From Bacteroidota bacterium (GTDB lineage Bacteria; Bacteroidota; Bacteroidia; Chitinophagales; Chitinophagaceae): a stretch of 10,482 nt of DNA. The stretch's first letter is position 1, and each line of letters begins with the position of its first letter. Made by a program: the position numbers and the translations under genes. Under the pieces are notes generated by a model that was not told where the DNA came from, searched no databases, and saw nothing but the letters and a program-made list of their open reading frames with translations. Where the stretch lies: the NCBI GenBank assembly GCA_023386855.1, contig JAEWIW010000239.1:1-10482 (forward strand). Direction: 5' to 3'. Positions 1 to 5,838 of this stretch are shown one piece after another.

Positions 1-24
1 CCGTGCCACGGGGCCGTGGCACGG
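1..24. repeat. Palindrome, 11-bp arms, at window edge
   Basis: Bases 1-11 are the exact reverse complement of 14-24, leaving a 2-base centre. The arms are very GC-rich compared with the surrounding sequence. A second weak inversion follows directly (GGGG at 23-26 against CCCC at 34-37). The element lies inside the glycosyltransferase frame and keeps it open. It resembles a dispersed REP-type palindrome, but only one copy is visible here and the other side is cut off, so the repeat status is inferred. Confidence 0.6.
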
Positions 25-777
25 GGTCATAGTCCCCCTTACAAAAACGCAGGAAATGCCACCTTCCTCCACTTGCCGGAGAAGCAAATTTTCCAGTATA
101 GTGCGTTGAGGCTCCGGGCCTGATAGCAACACAAGTATCTTCATTGCTGCAACCTTCGAAGGTAAATGCTGCAGCCGGGTTAAAGGACCAATATAACGGA
201 CAGGGATCGAGGGTAATTTATTTGGATGCGATAGTTTACCGGCGATAGCATTTTCTCCCTTATTGTCGGGAACCCAGCAAACCGAAAATTTATTAATGAG
301 TTTATACAGCCGTTGCTGCGCAAAAGTATCAGCAATGCGCCCAAAACCGCTATGGAGGCCCAGTTGGTGGGTCATAAAGACTGAAGGAATGGCCACATTG
401 AAAAAACCATACCTGTTATCCGAGATGATAAGGTCCACTTTATTTTGGTGAATAAATTCATCAAGCCACCTATATTCTGTCTTGATGGCTGTCAATATTT
501 TCGGAACCTGGATAAGTAGACGGAATTTTGTAAAAATTTTATTCGAAGCGTATTTAATATTGTAGCCCTGCAACTCAATAAAACGGATCGTTGGAAATTC
601 AGCAATAAGGATTTTTTTTTGGGTTGAATTACAGGCTACTATAACCTCACAGGAAAATTTCAATAAAATTTTAATGATGGGAATACACCGGGTTGTATGG
701 CCCAAACCCCAGTCCAGTGGCGCAATGAGAACAGTTAGTGAGGCAACATCGGTAATAAATTTTTTGGCTTCGGCCAC
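1..777 (-). CDS. MurG-like glycosyltransferase, 3' part beyond window edge
   Basis: A continuous minus-strand frame of 259 codons runs off the left edge without a stop. It reads as a GT-B glycosyltransferase of the MurG-like type common in Bacteroidota. Near the start, residues 18-27 read IAPLDWGLGH, the glycine-rich N-terminal loop. ISDNRYG (119-124 region), a GPLTRL stretch (197-202) and LLSGPEPQRT (217-226) are further landmarks; the last begins the C-terminal nucleotide-sugar-binding half. These enzymes transfer a sugar from a nucleotide donor at the inner membrane; the acceptor here is unknown. No ATG lies between the upstream in-frame stop and the GLGH loop, so I chose GTG at 777..775. 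This places 17 residues before IAPLDW, more than the few I would expect, so a rare closer start is possible. The last codons are made of a palindrome at 1-24 and encode PCHGPVAR, which does not look like the family. The gene is divergent from the small lipoprotein gene at 828. Confidence 0.82.
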   Translation of the reverse strand, partial: MAEAKKFITDVASLTVLIAPLDWGLGHTTRCIPIIKILLKFSCEVIVACNSTQKKILIAEFPTIRFIELQGYNIKYASNKIFTKFRLLIQVPKILTAIKTEYRWLDEFIHQNKVDLIISDNRYGFFNVAIPSVFMTHQLGLHSGFGRIADTFAQQRLYKLINKFSVCWVPDNKGENAIAGKLSHPNKLPSIPVRYIGPLTRLQHLPSKVAAMKILVLLSGPEPQRTILENLLLRQVEEGGISCVFVRGTMTPCHGPVAR

Positions 778-827
778 TACAGGGCAAATTTTTGCGTTAA
801 AATAAATAAATTACTAACGTTATAGAA
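778..827. promoter_or_regulatory. Divergent AT-rich intergenic region
   Basis: These 50 bases separate the divergent starts of the glycosyltransferase (minus) and the small lipoprotein (plus), so both promoters should lie here or overlap the coding starts. The stretch is strongly AT-rich. I could not find a convincing pair of Bacteroidota boxes (TTTG and TAnnTTTG) with room for a leader on either strand. Confidence 0.35.
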
Positions 828-965
828 ATGAAGAACAATAACCGTAGTTTTATCTTATTGTTATTTTTAGGTTTAATGCTGGCCAGCTGTGCTACCGGAA
901 GCAAAATGGGAGGTAGCTCAAAGAATTGCGGCTGTGGTTTGCATAAAGGTTTTGTTGGTTATTAA
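828..965 (+). CDS. Small cysteine-containing lipoprotein, 45 aa
   Basis: ATG at 828 opens a 45-codon frame ending in TAA at 963-965. The product has a short basic start (MKNNNR), a hydrophobic core (residues 8-18) and a lipobox LASC with Cys21, so it should be processed by signal peptidase II and anchored in the membrane as a lipoprotein. The mature part is only 25 residues: a Gly/Ser-rich linker, then NCGCGLHKGFVGY at the C-terminus. Cys34, Cys36 and His39 could bind a metal or form a disulfide, but this is speculation. The next gene starts 12 bases after the stop on the same strand, which suggests co-transcription. I do not recognise the family. The intact signal peptide plus lipobox in so short a frame argues against chance. 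Confidence 0.75.
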   Translation: MKNNNRSFILLLFLGLMLASCATGSKMGGSSKNCGCGLHKGFVGY

Positions 966-977
966 ATCCTATAAGAT

Positions 978-1226
978 ATGAAAAGGCCTAACAGGGATCT
1001 GCTTGTACTGGTAAAAGAGGACCAATTAAATCAGGACGCCATTGAGCATGAACTCAACCGGCTCAACCGTATATTGGTTAACCTCGAAACAGTTGACAAT
1101 ATTTGCCTGGCGCACGAGGTGGCTGACCTTAATCGTTATAAAATGCTGATGCGTTTCCAGCAGGTCAATGAGGTGATCCGCAAGAAGGATCTCAAGCCTT
1201 TCGTTTTTATCCTCAATAAAAATTGA
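978..1226 (+). CDS. Hypothetical 82-aa helical protein
   Basis: I do not recognise this protein. It has no signal peptide or membrane segment and should be cytoplasmic. The charged, Leu/Ile-spaced sequence from about residue 10 to 72 (for example QDAIEHELNRLNRILVNLE) predicts mostly amphipathic helix, perhaps a short coiled coil or helical bundle. It has a single cysteine (NICLAHE). The last five codons (ILNKN) and the stop lie within the first copy of a 32-bp tandem repeat that continues into the intergenic region, so the C-terminus may have been shaped by that repeat. It follows the lipoprotein gene by 12 bases on the same strand and is convergent with the aminotransferase. Codon use looks like that of its neighbours. 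No other frame here competes with it. Confidence 0.65.
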   Translation: MKRPNRDLLVLVKEDQLNQDAIEHELNRLNRILVNLETVDNICLAHEVADLNRYKMLMRFQQVNEVIRKKDLKPFVFILNKN

Positions 1227-1302
1227 TCTTTCTTACCCATATCCTCAACTAAAGTTGACCTTTCTTACCGGTATCTTCAACAAAAATGATCTTGTTACCT
1301 AA
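1209..1302. repeat. Three tandem copies of a 32-bp unit
   Basis: Copies begin at 1209, 1241 and 1273, each with ATCCTCAA or ATCTTCAA, and run through a shared CTTTCTTACC or CTTGTTACC segment. The period is exactly 32 for the first two copies; the third has lost a base. Each copy carries a small inverted repeat: TCAAT/ATTGA in copy 1, TCAACT/AGTTGA in copy 2 and a decayed TCA/TGA in copy 3. The array covers the stop of the 82-aa gene (1224-1226) and the stop of the aminotransferase (1297..1295), filling the whole convergent gap. The hairpins may help end transcription, but they are short. Confidence 0.8.
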
Positions 1303-2551
1303 GTGATTCCAGCGCGGATCTTAATTTTCCCAGCATCTCCCCGATTTCATTTTCTTTACAGGTTCCCACACTTAAGCGATACCATGAAGAAGTTTTTGCT
1401 GCTCCAAATGCATAGAAAGGCACTATCGCCAGGCTTGCTTCATTCAACAGGTAAGCTGTTACTTCCGACTGGTCTTTGATCAGGTCACCACCAGCAGTGG
1501 TTTTTCCTACCAGATCAAATTTTATCGTAAGATAAATAGCAGCCTGTGGGGCAATAGCATCTACCGGGAATCCATCTTTTTTAAGGGCCATGATGCCATC
1601 ATAGATCCCTCTTAACCTGAACTCGATATCTTTTTTAAATTTTGCCAGGTAGCGATCAATGGCTTCCTCTTTTTGCAGGAAACTGGCCACCGCCTTCTGT
1701 TCAGCATTAGGTGCCCATGCACCAACATGGGTTAGTATGGATTTCATTTTAGCAATGATCCTCGCCGGGCCTGTTGACCATCCAACCCTTACTCCTGTTG
1801 AAGCAAAGACCTTACTGATGGCATCAATGAACACCGTATATTCTTTCATCCCCGACCTCAGGTTAACAGGGTCATAATGCCTGGTTTCACCATAGGTAAG
1901 ATGCCAGTACATCTGGTCATACATCACGATGAGTTTTCTTTCACCTTCCCCTCTCCGGTCATTTTCTTCAATCACCATATCACAGATATCTTCCAGGTCC
2001 TTTTTGGAAAATGTAGTACCAGTTGGGTTAGAAGGAGAACAAAGGGTCAGCAGCGTGGCTCCTTTTAAGTGAGGCCTGATGGCATCGGCCGTAGGCATGA
2101 AGTTCGAATCTTCTGTGGCTTCAATCACCACATGTTCACCCTCCACGAAATGGGTATAATGGTTATTGTTCCAGGATGGAACGCCATAAATAACCTTGTC
2201 ACCTTTATCGCAAACCGCCCTGAACAACGCATAGATCAAGGGTCTTCCGCCGGCTGCCACCAATATTTCATCCGTTCCAAATTTCAATCCCTGCCTTTTT
2301 TCAACAAAGGAAGTGATCGACTGGCGGAGGTCGAGATTACCTTCGGCCAAGGGGTAATTGGTAAAATGATTACGGTAGGCCAGCACGATCTCATCTTCCA
2401 GTTCCTGGGGTATGGGGAAAATGGACGGATCAAAATCACCCACGGTAAAATTGTAAATCTTTTGTCCCTGGCGGATCTTTTCACGGATCTCCCCACCCAG
2501 TTTTACGATTTCCGATCCGATCAGCGTTTCCGAGAGTTGCGATAATTTCAT
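1295..2551 (-). CDS. PLP-dependent aminotransferase, aspartate aminotransferase-like
   Basis: This is a 418-residue fold-type I (class I/II) aminotransferase, a cytosolic enzyme that moves an amino group from an amino acid to a 2-oxo acid through pyridoxal phosphate. The expected active-site residues are visible: Trp127 in VPSWNNN (ring stacking, as Trp140 of E. coli AspC), Asn175 in SPSNPTG, Asp212 and Tyr215 in YDQMYW, the Schiff-base Lys247 in DAISKVF, Arg255 in STGVRVGW and the carboxylate-binding Arg392 in YRLSVG. The length fits the family. ATG at 2551 precedes a normal N-terminal helix (SETLIGSEIVKLGGEI). The amino-acid substrate cannot be read from sequence; aspartate or an aromatic acid are both possible. 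It lies 62 bases downstream of the propeller gene on the same strand, but a terminator-like hairpin sits between them, so it is probably at least partly independent. Its stop lies in the 32-bp repeat array. Confidence 0.93.
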   Translation of the reverse strand: MKLSQLSETLIGSEIVKLGGEIREKIRQGQKIYNFTVGDFDPSIFPIPQELEDEIVLAYRNHFTNYPLAEGNLDLRQSITSFVEKRQGLKFGTDEILVAAGGRPLIYALFRAVCDKGDKVIYGVPSWNNNHYTHFVEGEHVVIEATEDSNFMPTADAIRPHLKGATLLTLCSPSNPTGTTFSKKDLEDICDMVIEENDRRGEGERKLIVMYDQMYWHLTYGETRHYDPVNLRSGMKEYTVFIDAISKVFASTGVRVGWSTGPARIIAKMKSILTHVGAWAPNAEQKAVASFLQKEEAIDRYLAKFKKDIEFRLRGIYDGIMALKKDGFPVDAIAPQAAIYLTIKFDLVGKTTAGGDLIKDQSEVTAYLLNEASLAIVPFYAFGAAKTSSWYRLSVGTCKENEIGEMLGKLRSALESLR

Positions 2552-2561
2552 GACCTGTTTT

Positions 2562-2599
2562 TAAAATGAAATGGAGAGGCAGTGAATTCCTGCTCTCCA
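2562..2599 (-). terminator. Hairpin terminator after propeller gene
   Basis: TGGAGAGGCAG at 2572-2582 pairs with CTGCTCTCCA at 2590-2599, with one bulged base and a 7-base loop; weaker pairing of flanking GAA/TTC extends it. Read on the minus strand, the hairpin is followed by a T-rich tract (TTTCATTTT), as expected of an intrinsic terminator for the gene ending at 2614. It lies just upstream of the aminotransferase start, so it may also attenuate read-through into that gene. Confidence 0.65.
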
Positions 2600-2613
2600 C
2601 TTCAAAATTATGC

Positions 2614-5600
2614 CTAAAGCGGTGTATAATCCTTAAATAGTTTAACCGGGTTCTTTTCATTCAGCTGCCGGAATGATGCCCATGGACCTTCAAAAAAGTT
2701 ATTAATCCTTTTTATGGCCTCATTCAGCATGGCTTCACTGTTTTGTACCAATGTCATCTCCTGGTTACCAGGCTTCACCGTTTTTGATTGAATGGTTGAA
2801 ATTGCCAAACCGTATTGGTTGGCAACAGTGATCTGTGGTACCATTCCATATCCCTGGCGGGTCTGTTTCTTCCCAACAATATATTCGCGGATCTGCTGGA
2901 TGGAGTCAAGCATTTTTTTAGCCGCTTTCTTAAGCGTATCGGCAGGATTCCCCTCCATATCTTTCAGTTGTTCCTGGATCTTGTTTACCGTGGTCTCCGC
3001 TTCGGTCAGCCGGTCCATTCCTTCAACCAGCTTTGATGCCTTCTCCCGCAATGGCTTTTGTGCCGCACGTTGTGCCAGTAAGATCCCGGTTTTATCCCCA
3101 AGCCTTGGATCCGCTTTGACTGTAACCCAGGTAGAGTCGAATAATTGTCCGTTCGACAATACCACTTTATACTTACCGGGAATCACGCCATTGCCTCCTG
3201 GCTCAGGTGCGTTTTCCTTAGGCTTTGGACTGCCAATTCCGCGATAGCCTTTTTCATCCAGTCGCCATATCATCCTGTTGAAACCTGTATCAGCCTTCCA
3301 CTGGAGGTTTCTTACCTGTTCATTTTTATCATTGTAAATGCGGACCTGGATGGTATCCAATCTTTTTTCCTCTTTCTTACCTGGTTCAAAATAATAGCTG
3401 ATCAAAGCACCTGTAGGCCTGTTCGGGGCATCCCATAATCCCCAGTTGCTATAATCGTATCCCGGTGCATTTTTGGTTACGGCCTGGTAAGAATCAGGGA
3501 TATCGAATACTTTCAGTGAACTTTTCAGCACGCCTTTATTGGCGGCCAGTGCACGAAGCGGCCTGATATTATCCAGGATATAAATTGAGCGTCCGAAGCT
3601 GGCGATTGCAAGGTCGCCCTCCCTTTCCTGTATGGCAAGGTCGAATGTGGACACGGATGGATAACCATTCTTCCATTGCTGAAAGCTTTCTCCATTGTCC
3701 ATGCTCACCCATAAGCCATGTTCAGTACCTACGAAGAACAGGTTTGGTTCGGCAGGATCCTGCAAAACGCAAAGCGCATAACCTTTTACTTTCTTTTCGT
3801 CCACCAGCCTTGTCCAGCTTTTACCATAATTAGTTGTCCTGAAAATGTACGGCTTAAGATCGCCCCTGCGGTAATCATTGGCCACCACGAATGCTTCACC
3901 TTGCCTGTGTTTGGATACCGTGATCTGTGGAATCCAGGCGCCTGTTGGCATTCCGGGTATTTTCCCCCTGAAATTGGTCCAGGTTTTACCGCCATCACGG
4001 GTAAGCTGAACATTACCATCATCGGTTCCAATCCAGATAACCCCCTGCTCTTTCGCAGAGGGAGCGATGGTCATGATGGTGCAATAATTCTCGGCACCGG
4101 TAATGTCGATGGAAATACCACCATTGTTCGACTGGTCGATCTTCACACTATCGTTGGTAGTGAGGTCGGGTGAAACTATATTCCAGCTATTTCCCTTGTC
4201 GGTACTTTTATGCAGGTACTGGCTACCAAAATAGATCGTTTTTTTATCAAAGGGATCCTGTGCAATGGCCGCATTCCAGTTAAAGCGCAGCCTGTTGGCA
4301 GTATCCAGCATTGGGGGTTTATTGAACGTGTTCTCACCGGTGGGAACATGGATGCGTCCTACGTTTCCGCCCTGGCTCATGGCATAGACCCAGTTGGGGT
4401 CCTCGGCATCAGGCATCACGTCAAAGCCATCACCACCCCATAGGTTTTCCCAGTAATAATTGCGTATTCCGCCATCGATCCATGTATAAGCCGGCCCTCT
4501 CCAGCTTCCATTATCCTGCATACCTCCCATTACATGATAAGGTATTTGGTCATCAACATTGATATGATAGAATTGTCCTACAGGTATCTTTTCATCGAAC
4601 TGCCAACTCTTACCGCGATCACGGGTAATGCCGATGCCGCCGTCATTGCCGTCAATGATAAAATTGGGATCATTGGGATTGATCCAGAAAGCATGGTGGT
4701 CGGGGTGGATGCCATTATAAGGGATCACCACTTTAAATGATTTTCCCCCGTCTTCACTGGCTGCGATCATCTGGTAGATCAGCCAGAGGCGGTTTTCATT
4801 TTTAGGATCAACAGCGATATCCTGGAAATAAAAGGGCCTGTTGTTCACCCATTGAGGTTCATTGTTCACCATTTCCCAGTTGAAGCCGCCATCGGTGCTG
4901 CGGTATAAAGCGTTCTTTTTCGATTCAACAAGCGCATAGACATAGTCGGGATTGCTTCGGGAAATAGCAAGACCAATGCGGCCATAATCGCCTTCGGGAA
5001 GGCCTTCGTTCTTGCCAAGCTTTTTCCAGTTTTCCCCTCCATCATAGGTTACATAAAGGCCACTACCCTTGCCTCCACTGCTGAAACTCCAGGGATTGCG
5101 GTAATGCTGCCACATGGCAGCGAATATCTTCTTCGGGTTAGAAGGATCCATGATCATATCGGCTACGCCGGAGCTATCGTTGGTGTAAAGGATCTTCTTC
5201 CAGGTCTTGCCGCCATCCTTTGTTTTGAATACGCCTCTTTCATTATGCGCTGCATAGGGATTGCCGATCACGCCGGCATAAACGGTATTAGGATCAGAGG
5301 GATCAATGAGTACGCGATGGATATTGCTGGTCTTTTCAAGTCCCATGCATTGCCAGCTTTTTCCTCCATCAATGGTTTTAAAGATGCCTGCTCCAAGGTT
5401 AATGGAATTGCGTGGATTTCCTTCGCCGGTTCCGGCCCAGATCACTGAAGGATTATCTTGTTGAATGGCCACAGAACCAATGTTCAGGGTGGGTTGATCA
5501 TCAAAAAGAGGTAGCCATGAGGAGCCGCCGTTCACCGTTCTCCAAACCCCGCCCGATGCGGATCCCAGCACAATATATGAGGGGTCATTTGCAAGGGCAT

Positions 5601-5742
5601 CAATTGCAGTGATCCTTCCACTCATGCTGGCAGGACCAATTGCACGGGGTTTCCAGTTTTTAAATTCTTTCGACAGGTCTACCTGCTGTGAAAAAACAAT
5701 ATTGCAGGTTAACAGTAATAATCCAGGTAAAATAAACTTCAT
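2614..5742 (-). CDS. Exported Asp-box (sortilin/VPS10-like) beta-propeller protein
   Basis: A 1042-residue exported protein. ATG at 5742 begins a clear signal peptide (MKFILPGLLLLTCNIVFS, cleavage probably before QQ at 19-20). An upstream in-frame ATG at 5829 would put 29 polar residues before it and is unlikely. Residues about 30-725 form a beta-propeller with eleven Asp-box (BNR) motifs of the S/T-x-D-x-G-x-x-W/F kind, at 69, 123, 174, 232, 282, 329, 373, 513, 581, 636 and 680 (for example TIDGGKSW, TKDGGKTW), the pattern of sortilin/VPS10-like propellers. About 770-875 resembles a FlgD-type Ig-like domain (IYNDKNEQVRNL, FNRMIWRLD, PGKYKVVL). The rest (885-1020) is largely helical with heptad-like stretches. 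Members are often called glycosyl hydrolase from the Asp-boxes, but I see no catalytic signature; ligand binding or a structural role is as likely. It is divergent from the thioredoxin/SurA operon. Confidence 0.9.
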   Translation of the reverse strand: MKFILPGLLLLTCNIVFSQQVDLSKEFKNWKPRAIGPASMSGRITAIDALANDPSYIVLGSASGGVWRTVNGGSSWLPLFDDQPTLNIGSVAIQQDNPSVIWAGTGEGNPRNSINLGAGIFKTIDGGKSWQCMGLEKTSNIHRVLIDPSDPNTVYAGVIGNPYAAHNERGVFKTKDGGKTWKKILYTNDSSGVADMIMDPSNPKKIFAAMWQHYRNPWSFSSGGKGSGLYVTYDGGENWKKLGKNEGLPEGDYGRIGLAISRSNPDYVYALVESKKNALYRSTDGGFNWEMVNNEPQWVNNRPFYFQDIAVDPKNENRLWLIYQMIAASEDGGKSFKVVIPYNGIHPDHHAFWINPNDPNFIIDGNDGGIGITRDRGKSWQFDEKIPVGQFYHINVDDQIPYHVMGGMQDNGSWRGPAYTWIDGGIRNYYWENLWGGDGFDVMPDAEDPNWVYAMSQGGNVGRIHVPTGENTFNKPPMLDTANRLRFNWNAAIAQDPFDKKTIYFGSQYLHKSTDKGNSWNIVSPDLTTNDSVKIDQSNNGGISIDITGAENYCTIMTIAPSAKEQGVIWIGTDDGNVQLTRDGGKTWTNFRGKIPGMPTGAWIPQITVSKHRQGEAFVVANDYRRGDLKPYIFRTTNYGKSWTRLVDEKKVKGYALCVLQDPAEPNLFFVGTEHGLWVSMDNGESFQQWKNGYPSVSTFDLAIQEREGDLAIASFGRSIYILDNIRPLRALAANKGVLKSSLKVFDIPDSYQAVTKNAPGYDYSNWGLWDAPNRPTGALISYYFEPGKKEEKRLDTIQVRIYNDKNEQVRNLQWKADTGFNRMIWRLDEKGYRGIGSPKPKENAPEPGGNGVIPGKYKVVLSNGQLFDSTWVTVKADPRLGDKTGILLAQRAAQKPLREKASKLVEGMDRLTEAETTVNKIQEQLKDMEGNPADTLKKAAKKMLDSIQQIREYIVGKKQTRQGYGMVPQITVANQYGLAISTIQSKTVKPGNQEMTLVQNSEAMLNEAIKRINNFFEGPWASFRQLNEKNPVKLFKDYTPL

Positions 5743-5838
5743 GAAGCGGTTGTTTAAAGGCCTAATATACCAAGGAAGATGGCACTGCAGGCAATTAAAT
5801 TTTCTGTCGGATAATTGGATAAATTGCATTTTTAATTA
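5743..5838. promoter_or_regulatory. Divergent promoter region of propeller gene and thioredoxin/SurA operon
   Basis: These 96 bases lie between two divergent starts. For the minus gene there is a plausible pair: ATTG (5795..5792), 22 bases, then TATATTAG (5769..5762), one mismatch from TAnnTTTG, leaving about a 20-base leader to the start at 5742. For the plus operon TAAATTTT at 5796-5803 matches TAnnTTTG in all but the last base, but no TTTG lies at the right distance upstream. The two candidates nearly abut, so shared control is possible. No operator palindrome is evident. Confidence 0.4.

Noticed and set aside
263..451. Plus-strand 62-codon open frame near the left edge
   Set aside because: Antisense to the glycosyltransferase, which has well-recognised motifs in the opposite frame.
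791..822. TTTG at 791-794, 20 bases, TAACGTTA at 815-822 as promoter for the lipoprotein gene
   Set aside because: The -7 half matches poorly and the start of transcription would fall at or after the ATG at 828.
1209..1302. CRISPR array
   Set aside because: The 32-bp copies are directly abutting with no unique spacers, overlap two stop codons, and no cas gene is near.
2069..2545. Plus-strand open frame of 158 codons opposite the aminotransferase
   Set aside because: It lies fully antisense to a gene with an intact active-site signature, and its translation shows no domain or signal; it is a shadow of the codon pattern.
3718..4173. Plus-strand open frames of about 150 codons opposite the propeller gene
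   Set aside because: Antisense to a clear Asp-box protein; the composition is that of a reversed coding strand, with no recognisable motif.
5743..5829. 29-residue N-terminal extension of the propeller protein
   Set aside because: It would place polar residues, including two cysteines, before an ideal signal peptide, and it overlaps the likely promoter region.
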